Origin: a virus
Strand: one strand, 5' to 3'
Length of the DNA: 64,000 bases
IMG/VR virus record: IMGVR_UViG_3300047333_000104
Location: 1 to 64,000 of that record
Numbering within the stretch: position 1 is the first letter of the stretch; every line of letters begins with the position of its first letter. Positions 47,956 to 57,068 of this stretch are shown one piece after another. The notes below the pieces were generated by a model that saw only the letters and a program-made list of their open reading frames with translations, made no database searches and was not told where the DNA came from. A program made the translations under genes and the position numbers.

Positions 47956-48387
47956 ATGCCGGAACTTTTCCAAGATGAAATCACCGCCAGTTTCGGCGGC
48001 GACGACTTTATTTTCTCGATCCCCTCGCTCCATGACGAGATCCGCGTCGGTCTGCGTTCAAAAGCGCTTCGACAAGAGTTGGTCGGAGCGGGTGAGGACT
48101 CAAGCGAGTACGGCCTCGACGATTGGACAACCTACCTTCTCCGCGCCAGCGCGACTTTTGAGGTGCTTCTGAAAAAGGCATCCACGAAATGGCCGTTTAC
48201 GCCAGGCGCGGCCGGCCCGGTCGTCGACTCCAGTAAGTTCCCGAAGAATAAGGTCGGCGACGTGGTCGCGATTTACCGGAGGTATCTCGACGAACTAGCC
48301 ACGTTTCGCGAGGGAGGGTCTCCCGCAAAGCCCGTTGGCGAGGAAGCTGTGGCGGATCAGTCGAATCCTCCAGAAGTCCCCGTTTGA
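47956..48387 (+). CDS. Tail assembly chaperone (upstream frame)
   Basis: A 143-residue protein with AGGAGTCA before the start. Position between tube and tape measure identifies it as the G-type chaperone that coats the tape measure. The next ORF overlaps by 53 bases in the +1 frame, and the last codons read GTC CCC GTT TGA, with a four-C run at 48378-48381, a plausible +1 slip site. Confidence 0.7.
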   Translation: MPELFQDEITASFGGDDFIFSIPSLHDEIRVGLRSKALRQELVGAGEDSSEYGLDDWTTYLLRASATFEVLLKKASTKWPFTPGAAGPVVDSSKFPKNKVGDVVAIYRRYLDELATFREGGSPAKPVGEEAVADQSNPPEVPV

Positions 48388-48664
48388 CCCCGAGATACTG
48401 GGTCTCAACGAGGCTCAACTCGACTTTATCCTAGAGAGCTACGCGCGGGATAACCCGGAAGAGGGTACGTTCGTGCGCGCTGGCTCGGTAACGCCGCTTA
48501 CACAGGTTCAAGAGGCAGTGCGGTGGGAGTCGGTCTTGGTGGGTCGCGCGCACGATGCTATGATCGGCCCGATGATGCCGTCACGGGCAACTCTTGATGC
48601 GCTGAAGCGGCTGGAGCGGATGTCGAAGCCGCACTTGCAGGCCGGCCCTGGGAAGAAGGCGTAG
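48335..48664 (+). CDS. Tail assembly chaperone extension (T-type, probable +1 frameshift product)
   Basis: An ORF open from 48335 in the +1 frame relative to the previous gene. The TTG at its beginning has no close ribosome-binding site. A slip on CCC-G at 48379-48382 would join it as ...VP-FDPEILGLNEAQLDFILESY. The product would be the GT-type longer chaperone. Independent translation from TTG remains possible. Confidence 0.65.
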   Translation: MARKLWRISRILQKSPFDPEILGLNEAQLDFILESYARDNPEEGTFVRAGSVTPLTQVQEAVRWESVLVGRAHDAMIGPMMPSRATLDALKRLERMSKPHLQAGPGKKA

Positions 48665-48667
48665 ATC

Positions 48668-51136
48668 ATGCCGACAATCAACATCACGGGTTCGGGCGCG
48701 GGCGGCGGGAAACCTCCTTCCGGCAACGACGACACGAAAGCGCTTATCGCCGCGATCAAGAAGCTCGACGCCACGATCCAGAAGTCGATGACGGGTCGTA
48801 CCGCGGGGTCAACTGTAAAGCCCCCTGCCCCCAGCGTGGTTGCCGCTTCAGCAGACGTCATAATGGCGGACCTTCGGCGACAAGCCGAGCAAGATAACAA
48901 ACTCTTCAATATGCGTAAATCGGCCGCTCAGCGGGAGTCCGCCAAGAAGGAGGCCGACCAGCGCAAGACGGCAATGCAGGCGGAGAAGCTGGCTCAGCGG
49001 GAGTCCGCCAAGAAGGAGGCCGACCAGCGCAAGACGGCCGCCCGCGAGGAGCGGATGGCGCAGAAGGCAGCGGATCGTGCGGAGCGAGACAGCCAGCGCG
49101 CGTATTCGCGAGCATACCGATCGCGGAACGCAGGCGCCGCAGCGGCAATGGCCGGCGAGATGGCACCCGAGGGCGCGTTCCGCTCCCCTCGCGCCCTACG
49201 TGCTTGGCAGAACTATCGGAGCATGGGTCGCGCCGGCCAACGCGCATTCGCACCAGGTCTCGGCGGCTCCCTTATGCGTGCGGGCGGCGTAGCGGGCGCG
49301 ACTATCGGCGCGGCGATCGAGGCCCCACTACTGCCCGGTCAGATCATGAACGGCATTCTTTCGACCGCTCAGCCCGCTATCGATCTGACTAAAGGTACCT
49401 ACGCGCTCGGTCGTGCCGGTGGCTTCTCAGGCGCTGGGCTATTTAACACGCTCTATCCCGGCACTGGTACGACCCGAGGCACCGAATGGATGACCGACAA
49501 CATGCTGACGGCGCCCAAGGTGCTGGAGAGTATGGCGCAGTTCGGCATCGCCCCGCGTAGCGCTGGCCAGACCAAGGACATGGCGATTGCCTTGGCGCAA
49601 GCGGGGCTCTCGGGCGGCTTTTCGGGTATGGGCGCGGGCACGGTGGAGAAGCTTGCGCGCCAGGGCGTCGGTTATGGCGCGGCGCCGAATTCAGCGGCGG
49701 GGATCTCGGCATTCTTGGCCCCCGTGGAAGCGACTTTGTCTGACGCCGTGGCCAAGGGCATGGATCGGACTAAGGTGCTCGCCAGCATTCAAGACAGCCT
49801 GGATCTTATGGCGCGCGCGGGCGGTATCGGGGCGTCCTCTAACTCGGCGCTCGACTTGATCAACAAGCTGATGCAGTCGGGCACGGCGGGCGGTCGCACG
49901 GGGGAAACCGCTGTTGGTTTGCAGGCCACCGGGGCTGCGTTTGCGCGAAACCCTTCCTCGTCTCCTGTCGCTCAGTTGATGATCTACTCTCAATTGCATA
50001 AATACGGGATGCTCCAAGATGAGAAAGGCGTGCGAGCGTTCTGGGGTGATAAAATTAACGCGGTACTGGATAAGACCCCCGCAGTTCGCGACCGGATGAT
50101 TAAAGACATCACGCGCATAGCGCGCACGACTGGTGCAGGGGCAGCGATGAATGCCGCGATAGAGGCGGGGGACGGGATAGACCCCTCCCGCCCTAAAGAA
50201 ATCGCATATCAGGGCGTTCGCGAAGGGGGAACTCCTGAGGAGTGGCAAACGACGGTACGGGCGCACATGTTCGGGGATGTAACCCCAGACATATACGCGC
50301 TAGATGCCGGGACCGCGGCAGGGCCGGCGACTCCCGAAGGCCGTAAGTCGTCTCCGCACTTCACCGAGACCGCCGCCATCTACAAAGCGCAATTGAAAAA
50401 CGCGGGCGTCCCTGACGACGTGGCCGCGGCGTTGATTGCCGCCGGCCAAGCGAAGAACGTCAACCCGATGCTACTCGCTTCGATCGCTAAGACCGAGTCT
50501 GGGTTCCGTCAAACCGATGCGCTTGGAAATCCCCTTTACAACAAGCCTAAGAAAGGCCGGAAAAGCAGCGGGGCGGTCGGTCTCATGCAGGTCATGCCGA
50601 TAAGCGGGTCGGGTCCGAGCGACTGGAAGTATGCGGCGGGGGCACGAGACAACCTAGAGCTGAACGCGATGGAAGGGGCCGATATCTTCGCTAAGAAATT
50701 GGCGCGCAGGCACGATGACATTCGCGGAGCACTTCACGACTATGGCGGGTTTGACCGCGTTAGTGACGCCGACTACCAAAAGAAAGTTCTCCGAGATTTT
50801 CGCGGCAACGAGGACCGGGTGAACATCCCCTCTAAGATCGCTGACTATGAAAACGGCGCGTCCCAGAAGACCATCGGGGGCGCTAATTTCGCATTAAATA
50901 ATTTTGTACCTGCCGCTCAGAAGCTCACGGACGGTATGGAGCACGCGGGAGATGCGGTTTTGGCATTTGCTAAAAAAGTTGAATCAGCGACTAAGAGCTT
51001 CGACGCGTACCAAGCTACTCGTACTACGCGGGGGGGAATATTCGAGGACGGGGACGTCGGCCGCGCTCAAGCAATGAAGTGGGGGTTGAATACCGGATCT
51101 CGCGCTAATGCGTCCCCCACCCCCGGTGGTCAGTAA
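48668..51136 (+). CDS. Tail tape measure protein with lytic transglycosylase domain
   Basis: An 822-residue protein. A charged N-terminal coiled coil (about 80-150) is followed by Gly/Ala-rich, weakly hydrophobic segments that span the tail tube. A soluble lytic transglycosylase domain lies at about 570-710: LASIAKTESGF (E610, catalytic), GAVGLMQVMP and ALHDYGG. It would set tail length and cut peptidoglycan during entry. It is short for a tape measure, which suggests a short tail. Confidence 0.85.
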   Translation: MPTINITGSGAGGGKPPSGNDDTKALIAAIKKLDATIQKSMTGRTAGSTVKPPAPSVVAASADVIMADLRRQAEQDNKLFNMRKSAAQRESAKKEADQRKTAMQAEKLAQRESAKKEADQRKTAAREERMAQKAADRAERDSQRAYSRAYRSRNAGAAAAMAGEMAPEGAFRSPRALRAWQNYRSMGRAGQRAFAPGLGGSLMRAGGVAGATIGAAIEAPLLPGQIMNGILSTAQPAIDLTKGTYALGRAGGFSGAGLFNTLYPGTGTTRGTEWMTDNMLTAPKVLESMAQFGIAPRSAGQTKDMAIALAQAGLSGGFSGMGAGTVEKLARQGVGYGAAPNSAAGISAFLAPVEATLSDAVAKGMDRTKVLASIQDSLDLMARAGGIGASSNSALDLINKLMQSGTAGGRTGETAVGLQATGAAFARNPSSSPVAQLMIYSQLHKYGMLQDEKGVRAFWGDKINAVLDKTPAVRDRMIKDITRIARTTGAGAAMNAAIEAGDGIDPSRPKEIAYQGVREGGTPEEWQTTVRAHMFGDVTPDIYALDAGTAAGPATPEGRKSSPHFTETAAIYKAQLKNAGVPDDVAAALIAAGQAKNVNPMLLASIAKTESGFRQTDALGNPLYNKPKKGRKSSGAVGLMQVMPISGSGPSDWKYAAGARDNLELNAMEGADIFAKKLARRHDDIRGALHDYGGFDRVSDADYQKKVLRDFRGNEDRVNIPSKIADYENGASQKTIGGANFALNNFVPAAQKLTDGMEHAGDAVLAFAKKVESATKSFDAYQATRTTRGGIFEDGDVGRAQAMKWGLNTGSRANASPTPGGQ
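48927..49038. repeat. 63-base-spaced direct repeat in the tape measure
   Basis: Two near-identical segments of about 46 bases encode AQRESAKKEADQRKTA, one at about 48927-48972 and one at about 48990-49035. They double a coiled-coil unit without changing frame. Confidence 0.85.
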
Positions 51137-51138
51137 TC

Positions 51139-52806
51139 GTGGCCTCCTATCCCGTCGCAATTCCGCAGTGCTTCGTCGACATCTATACCTACGAGGGCAA
51201 TACTTACTCGCTGCAAGGCGCTCAGGTGAGGGCGGTCGTCGTGACTAAGAGCATCGACCCGCAAGCGGACACGGGGACGTTCGCGTTAACGCTAGCGCCG
51301 GGTGGCCCGAACGGGGCTAATCAGATACCGTCTTGGTCAGATGTCATCACGCCTATGTCACTGGTCGTTATCGGGATGCGGCGGGGGACCAACGCGGCGA
51401 TCACGATGTTGGGCGTCGTGCGAGCGGTTGGTGAAAACCAGGAGTGGCCGGTTGATCGCCCCGGCGCTCCAGTTGATCGGCAGATCCTGATCACCGGGTT
51501 CGACTTTTCCTACTTCTATACGATGTTTACCTACTACTCCCTTTGGTATCTCGGCGCGACCGGAGTTGGAGTCTCCGCGCAGACCCCGTCTGAGGGTTTG
51601 CCTACACAGCTCGGCGCGTCATACCTCATCGGCGATCCGGGGCAAATCGCCGCCGCTTGGTTTGAAGGCATCATGGCGGGATCTATCGGCGTTCTGTCGC
51701 GTAGTTTCGTGCCGTTCCAAGGCGGAAAAATATTTTTCGGTACGGCGATGGCGCGGGTCATAGAGACCTACGACGTGATGGTTCCCTACGGGGAGTATTT
51801 CGTCGGTACAGAGGGGTCGTGGATCGACAAGTACCGACTTATGCTGCCTTTCCCCTTTTACGAATTTTTCGTAACCACTTCGCCAACCACGGGGGGAACG
51901 ACCTCTTACGAAGACCCGGAAGGTGTGAATTATGCCGACAATAGCTCGGGTTACGCCTTCACAAGTAAGGGTCTCGGCTCTTCTATTACGGCGTCTCCGG
52001 TAATGGTCGCTCGGCGCAACCCGGTGCCTGCGTTAACCGCGCAGATAGAAAACGGGGTTGCGAATTTCAACGGTATCGACGCAACAGCTTGGCGCAAACT
52101 CACAGTCAATCAGCTTGATCTCGGTGGGTTTGTTTCATCCCAAGTCAGTTTTGATGAAAGCCAAGTCCATAACCTGTACGTTATTAACCCAACGTTCGGG
52201 ACGGCCTTAAACGGTGGCAGCAATTCTAGCATCATACCCTACGTTATGACGGCGGGAGGAGCGGGAGACGCGGCGTCTATCCACAGGTATGGACTGCGGC
52301 CAGCGTCGATCGAGACGCATTGGCAGTGCGACCCGACCGGTCAGTTCGCCCAATTGAACGAGAGTAGTCCAGTCAATAACTTCATCCTTGGTGCTACTCT
52401 CCTGGCTCGATACGCGAGCTATTGGCATCCCACCCCTCTCATGGCCAAAGCTACCGTAACAACGTGGCTTCGGCCCGACATCCTTCCCGGAACGATCTTC
52501 CGTTACAGCCCGTTCAAAGGCGATGTGACGTGGGACTTCTACGTTACGGGCGTTACGCATCGGTGGGTATTCGGCGGCCCGTCCGTGACGCAACTCACGC
52601 TCGAACGCGGATTGCCGACGAGCGTCTATGCCGATAACAACCTGCTCTACAATATCCATCTCGGCAACGCGACGAGGGTCGGTTCGACCTACACCGTTGG
52701 TCTGCCGTATGACTCGTCACCGACGCTACAAGCGATAGCGCTCGGTAACTTCCAGGACTTCCTCTCGAACATCGCTTCAGTCTATTCCAAACCCCAGGCT
52801 CCTTGA
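51139..52806 (+). CDS. Baseplate hub protein
   Basis: A 555-residue protein with a GTG start. It follows the tape measure. The N-terminus (CFVDIYTYEGN...TKSIDPQADTGTFALTLAPGG) and the C-terminal RPDILPGTIFRYSP...WDFYVTGVTHRWVFGGPSVTQLTLERG have the beta layout of gp27/gpD-type hub proteins. It would anchor the spike and the wedges. Confidence 0.7.
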   Translation: MASYPVAIPQCFVDIYTYEGNTYSLQGAQVRAVVVTKSIDPQADTGTFALTLAPGGPNGANQIPSWSDVITPMSLVVIGMRRGTNAAITMLGVVRAVGENQEWPVDRPGAPVDRQILITGFDFSYFYTMFTYYSLWYLGATGVGVSAQTPSEGLPTQLGASYLIGDPGQIAAAWFEGIMAGSIGVLSRSFVPFQGGKIFFGTAMARVIETYDVMVPYGEYFVGTEGSWIDKYRLMLPFPFYEFFVTTSPTTGGTTSYEDPEGVNYADNSSGYAFTSKGLGSSITASPVMVARRNPVPALTAQIENGVANFNGIDATAWRKLTVNQLDLGGFVSSQVSFDESQVHNLYVINPTFGTALNGGSNSSIIPYVMTAGGAGDAASIHRYGLRPASIETHWQCDPTGQFAQLNESSPVNNFILGATLLARYASYWHPTPLMAKATVTTWLRPDILPGTIFRYSPFKGDVTWDFYVTGVTHRWVFGGPSVTQLTLERGLPTSVYADNNLLYNIHLGNATRVGSTYTVGLPYDSSPTLQAIALGNFQDFLSNIASVYSKPQAP

Positions 52807-52862
52807 CGTTCGGATCGGCGGCGGACACAATAACTGTTCTGTCAGATTAAGGCGGGCATACA

Positions 52863-53348
52863 ATGAACTCCGAGTCACTCTCCCTTCCCGAAGTCATTCG
52901 CTTCACCCCCGATCAGGTCATCGACCCGCGCGGCCGCTCCTGCGAGGTGCGGATTCCCGACGTCTCGTTTTCTCAGTCGCGGGTGTTCAATTCGGTTCCT
53001 TGGTCGCTCCACGGCATTTACAGCAACGGCGCGGGGCGGTTGGTGCGCTGCTTGAGCGGCAGCATTTTCCTCGCCGCCGTCGATTTGCGCGACGACTCCG
53101 CCACCTACCTCCAGAGCACGAACTGCCGGATTGACGGCACTACGCAGCAAGCGGTGTGGGTGCCCCCCGGTTTCGGCTACGGCTTCCTGGCTGACGAGCA
53201 GGGCGTCACGGTGCTGGTCGAGCAGACCGAACCGAGCGTCGATCAGATCACCAACTGGAATAGTCCGTCACTGAGCATCCCGTGGCCGCTGATGCGGAAC
53301 ATGAAAGTCATTACGCCTATTCTCTCCAACCAGGATCGGGCCGCGTGA
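52863..53348 (+). CDS. RmlC-like cupin (sugar 3,5-epimerase family)
   Basis: A 161-residue protein. [22 protein letters not shown] (His50, the position of the RmlC base), [18 protein letters not shown] and [15 protein letters not shown] follow the dTDP-4-dehydrorhamnose 3,5-epimerase order. RmlC enzymes make nucleotide rhamnose. Whether this one is catalytic or a sugar-binding relative is not known. It lies between hub and spike genes, an unusual position, and overlaps the next gene by TGATG. Confidence 0.75.
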   Translation: MNSESLSLPEVIRFTPDQVIDPRGRSCEVRIPDVSFSQSRVFNSVPWSLHGIYSNGAGRLVRCLSGSIFLAAVDLRDDSATYLQSTNCRIDGTTQQAVWVPPGFGYGFLADEQGVTVLVEQTEPSVDQITNWNSPSLSIPWPLMRNMKVITPILSNQDRAA

Positions 53349-53566
53349 TGGTTACAGGTGTCGTCAAATGGTACAACGCCGCCAAAGGCTACGGCTTTAT
53401 CCTGCCGGACCTTCGCGTTAACGGTGGCGGCGACGTGTTCGTGCATGCGTCGGCGGTCGAGGAGACCGGCCTCGATACGCTCGTCGAGGGCCAGAAGATC
53501 GGTTTCGACATCGGAACGTCTGCCCGCACCGGGCGTAGTTGCGCCGTCAACTTGAAAGCGATCTAG
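53348..53566 (+). CDS. Cold-shock protein
   Basis: A 72-residue CspA-family protein. [13 protein letters not shown] (RNP1) and DVFVHASAV (RNP2) are intact; the fold is a five-stranded OB barrel that binds single-stranded RNA or DNA. A four-residue loop extension (RVNGGG) lies between the two motifs. It is coupled to the epimerase and lies three bases before the spike. Presumably an RNA chaperone taken from a host. Confidence 0.9.
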   Translation: MVTGVVKWYNAAKGYGFILPDLRVNGGGDVFVHASAVEETGLDTLVEGQKIGFDIGTSARTGRSCAVNLKAI

Positions 53567-53568
53567 TT

Positions 53569-54501
53569 ATGGGGGGCATCCCGCTCCTGACGGTCGGGCA
53601 GGTTTACGCTCATGCGCCCGATAACGGCGGCGTGCGGGTAATCCTCCGGTCGTCAGGGCAGGACCCCGGCTACGTCGTCCGTATGGGGTACGTGGGACCG
53701 GCGGACACGCTGCGGATCAGGCAGCGCCCGTTGCCGACGCGCGGCTCCTGGGGGCTCATCGCGTTCCCCTACGGCGATATCCGCAACGGCGTGTGGATCT
53801 GCACGATCTTGCCGAGTTTGGCGGACGCGCTCACCTCTACGGCATCCGGCGTCTCAGATCTCGACCCCTTCATCGACTATGAGTCGCACTATAGCGGGTT
53901 CTGGAAAATGCTCGACGGGCTCGGCCAGTTGTCGATGCAGTTCCCGGATGGCAGCAGCTTCGTGGTCGGATCTGGGACGGCGTTACCGACGACCTACCGC
54001 CACACGGTGACGTCAGGGAACGTTCGAGAGAAAATCCCCTTCGTGACAGCAGATCGGATACCGAACCCTCCGTCGCCCTACGCGCTGACGCTGGCGATGA
54101 AATCAGGTGCTACGATCTCGGTGGATGCCAGCGGGAACACCTCTGTTTCAACGGTTGGCAATATCTCGGCGATTGCCTCGGGTACCGCTTCGATTACGGC
54201 GTCCGGTAACGTAACGGCGGTATCCGCTTCCGGTTCCGTTTCTTTGACAGACGGAAAAGGCTCCAATTTCACGCTGAGTAACGACACAAATGGGTCGGCA
54301 ACAATGGCGGGAACCCTCACCTTGGCCTGCAATGTGGTTGTTACGAAGACTCTTGCCGTGAGCGGGGCAGTGACCGGTAGTAGCACCGCAGTCTTCACCG
54401 GCAATGTGACGGGTCAGGGTACGTCACTTCACACGCACACCCATAATGTTTCGGGCGTTCAGACTGGTGGATCGACGCTTCCGACCACCTCGCCGAACTA
54501 A
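53569..54501 (+). CDS. Baseplate spike (gpV-like)
   Basis: A 310-residue protein. The N-terminal OB fold (VRVILRSSGQDPGYVVRMGYVGPADTL) precedes a triple-stranded beta-helix with regular Gly/Ala/Thr/Ser repeats (SGNTSVSTVGNISAIASGT). The apex HTHTHNVSGVQTGGST has the HxH motif that binds iron in gpV-type tips. It punctures the outer membrane. Start follows the Csp stop by three bases. Confidence 0.85.
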   Translation: MGGIPLLTVGQVYAHAPDNGGVRVILRSSGQDPGYVVRMGYVGPADTLRIRQRPLPTRGSWGLIAFPYGDIRNGVWICTILPSLADALTSTASGVSDLDPFIDYESHYSGFWKMLDGLGQLSMQFPDGSSFVVGSGTALPTTYRHTVTSGNVREKIPFVTADRIPNPPSPYALTLAMKSGATISVDASGNTSVSTVGNISAIASGTASITASGNVTAVSASGSVSLTDGKGSNFTLSNDTNGSATMAGTLTLACNVVVTKTLAVSGAVTGSSTAVFTGNVTGQGTSLHTHTHNVSGVQTGGSTLPTTSPN

Positions 54502-54537
54502 TAGCTTGCCGCCGCCCTCCGATGCTAGGATACCGGC

Positions 54538-56337
54538 ATGAGCACCTACCTCCGTCCTACGCCGAACACTAGCCTCAAATCCTCATCTCTGTCGGCTTAT
54601 GCGACAGGGGTCGTGGTCAACGCGCGCTATGCACTCGACGCCTGGGCGATCTCAGGATCGGCGATGGTGCAGACGCCAGTATCAGGTGCGGTCGGTGCGT
54701 CTGGCATCGGCAGTCTCGTCTCGTGCTCGGATGGCGCGTCGGGTGAATGGATCGCTCAAATCGCCGGCTCGGTGGTCCGTTACGCTTCGGGCGGCGCGGT
54801 GACGGCATATTCGATGCCGACGTCCGCCGCGCTTACCGGGGCCGCTTACAGCGCTACTCAAAGCGCCCCCTATTTTCTCAGCGCGAACGGAGCGCTCTCG
54901 ACGATCTCGGGCGCTGTATCGGCCGCCGTAGGGAGCGGCTTCGGTGCGTCGGGCTTTGCGCTTGCCACCTCAGGGTCCACCCTATTCGCGCTGCTCCCTG
55001 GCACGCCCGCGCTCGGAACGTTCTTGTTCGCTACGGCGACGACGGGTACGAGCGGTTCGATCGCGGCTCCTATCAGCGCGCCGTCCTGTCTGGCGGCAAT
55101 CTCCGGTTTCGTCGCGGTTGGCGGCTGGAACTATGCCGGTCTCGGCTCCGGCTTCACCAGCATGGCGATTAGTCCGGCTACGTTTTCCTCCTTGATCGGC
55201 GCAACTCCTTCAACGGGCCGCGTAAGCGCGTGGGGCGTCACGACGGGTAATACGTGGGCGCTTACAAGCGTCGCTTCCGGTCTTGGCGCACCTAACTATG
55301 TCGCCTGGATGCCGAGCGGCCTCTACGCCCTAGCCTCCGACCCGACGAATGGCACGCTCTATAATTTCTCCTATTCACTCGGGACGCTGACGCAGATCCA
55401 ATCTTTGGCTATCGCGGGCGCCGGCCCCGTGGCGATGCTTCCCGACAACATCCACGGGTTGCTATGCAGGACCGCGGCCAACCAAGCATTGGCGTTGACT
55501 TACGCCGGCAGCGCAGTGTCTTCCGGTACCGGGTTCGCGATCACGGCGCCTACCTCGATCGCTTATGCAGGAACGTCGGGCCAAATTCTAATCGGGTGCG
55601 CTTCGGGACTGGCTCTCGCCACTATCAATGTGAGCGGAGTCTGGTCCGTGACGGCCACCGGGTCGGTCGGCTTCACGCCGTCGTCGCTGTTCGTGGATGC
55701 GTCCGGCAACGCCTACTGCGCTGCCACGTCGGGGGCTTCCGGGCTTTATGCCATCGCGACGTCGGGTCTCGCTCTGGTCGGCTCTGGGTCATTCGCGGGG
55801 TCGGCGGTGGGTATCGTTTACCAGCAAGGTCAAACCCTCGTAGCCGACGGCGTCAACGCGGTCGTGCGGGGCTTCGGCCCCCGAGGGTCGGTCTACAGTC
55901 AATACGCTTCCGCTGCTGCGCCTGCCGGCCTCGCCTCGATCGTGCTGAATGCTTTCGAAGGATCGGAGCAAGACATTTTTGCCTCCGGTACCTCGACGAC
56001 CTACCAGCTTAGCCTCACCGCCCCCTATTACGCAGATCGCGTTCGACAAGGGGCGGTATCCGTCTACGCATCGGGCGCCTGGACGAATTATGTGCTGCCG
56101 GTCGATATCCTTCCCGAGGCAATTGCCTGGAACCCGTCAGGCAATTTGTCCGTCTATATGCTGACCAACACGCTCTATACCTTTTCATCGGGCTTGGCGC
56201 TCATCAGCTCCGGGACAGTCTTGCAACAGCCGAGTATCGCGCAGACGACACCGATCGGCGTCTCCAACCTTCTGTGGCAGAACGGTTCGCTTTACGGCTC
56301 GACAGGGCTCAATGACTCGTTGGTGCAAATCCAATGA
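54538..56337 (+). CDS. Repeat-rich baseplate/tail protein (propeller-like)
   Basis: A 599-residue protein of Gly/Ala/Ser-rich strands recurring about every 40-45 residues (VSGFVAVGGWNYAGL, ASGLYAIATSGLALVGSG), a rhythm of beta-propeller repeats. It lies between the spike and wedge genes, so it should be structural. A sugar- or receptor-binding propeller is possible. AGGA precedes the start. Confidence 0.5.
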   Translation: MSTYLRPTPNTSLKSSSLSAYATGVVVNARYALDAWAISGSAMVQTPVSGAVGASGIGSLVSCSDGASGEWIAQIAGSVVRYASGGAVTAYSMPTSAALTGAAYSATQSAPYFLSANGALSTISGAVSAAVGSGFGASGFALATSGSTLFALLPGTPALGTFLFATATTGTSGSIAAPISAPSCLAAISGFVAVGGWNYAGLGSGFTSMAISPATFSSLIGATPSTGRVSAWGVTTGNTWALTSVASGLGAPNYVAWMPSGLYALASDPTNGTLYNFSYSLGTLTQIQSLAIAGAGPVAMLPDNIHGLLCRTAANQALALTYAGSAVSSGTGFAITAPTSIAYAGTSGQILIGCASGLALATINVSGVWSVTATGSVGFTPSSLFVDASGNAYCAATSGASGLYAIATSGLALVGSGSFAGSAVGIVYQQGQTLVADGVNAVVRGFGPRGSVYSQYASAAAPAGLASIVLNAFEGSEQDIFASGTSTTYQLSLTAPYYADRVRQGAVSVYASGAWTNYVLPVDILPEAIAWNPSGNLSVYMLTNTLYTFSSGLALISSGTVLQQPSIAQTTPIGVSNLLWQNGSLYGSTGLNDSLVQIQ

Positions 56338-57068
56338 CGACCACCAGCAGCTTCCAGTCCTTCTCGACCCGCCCCGTGCTCAATACGCGGCTGGCTCTCT
56401 ACGCCCTGTCGATCCGGTCGCCGGGCGGCGCCGCCTATCAAACCTATACCTTTCCGATCTCCCCAGCGTCATTGGTCAAGGAGTATTCCGCCCTCACGAA
56501 CTCGTTTGACGTGGCCGGCACGCCGCAGCAGAACGGTGTTCAGCGGACAATTGATACTTACGGAATCACTCCGGTTTCGTACCACCTCGACGGAACGACG
56601 GGTTGGCAACAGCATTCGACGGATGGCTTCGTCGCGACGGGCATCGAGTCGATCCTCCAGCTCGAACAGATGCTTGCGCTTTATGCTCAGTTAAACGCAA
56701 CTGCCGTCGCCGGTAATCAGCCGCTCTACACGCTGGAGTTCTTCGATTACTTCCTGAACGATTTCTGGCAGATCGAACCGATGGGGCGCCAAGAGTTCCG
56801 TCAGTCTCGCGAGCGGCCGCTGGTCGTGAATTACTCGCTGCACTGGCAGGGAGTTCGCGACCTATCCGCGCCCGCCGGCCCGTCCTCGACGACTACGCTA
56901 TTTGATTCGAGTTCAAGCAGCGTAGGCACCACTGCGGCCGCAACATCCTTCCTCGAGACCGGATACGCTGATAACACGCCGGGTGCGCAGGCGCTCCAAA
57001 CCACCTATGGCGTCCCGAGTAGCCAAGCGGTGTCTGCCGGCGCATTTACAGGAGCGGCGACCGGATGA
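56334..57068 (+). CDS. Baseplate protein
   Basis: A 244-residue protein coupled by ATGA to its neighbours. ITPVSYHLDGTTGWQ...ESILQLEQMLALYAQLN...LYTLEFFDYFLNDFWQIEPMGRQEFRQSRERPLVVNYSLHWQGVRDL has the order of baseplate proteins that link hub and wedges (key: LEFFDY...DFW.IEP..). The C-terminus is a disordered Ser/Ala tail. Confidence 0.55.
   Translation: MTTTSSFQSFSTRPVLNTRLALYALSIRSPGGAAYQTYTFPISPASLVKEYSALTNSFDVAGTPQQNGVQRTIDTYGITPVSYHLDGTTGWQQHSTDGFVATGIESILQLEQMLALYAQLNATAVAGNQPLYTLEFFDYFLNDFWQIEPMGRQEFRQSRERPLVVNYSLHWQGVRDLSAPAGPSSTTTLFDSSSSSVGTTAAATSFLETGYADNTPGAQALQTTYGVPSSQAVSAGAFTGAATG

Noticed and set aside
47783-48172. ORF overlapping tube and chaperone genes
   Set aside because: It crosses a real gene boundary in another frame and has arginine/serine-rich GC-shadow composition.
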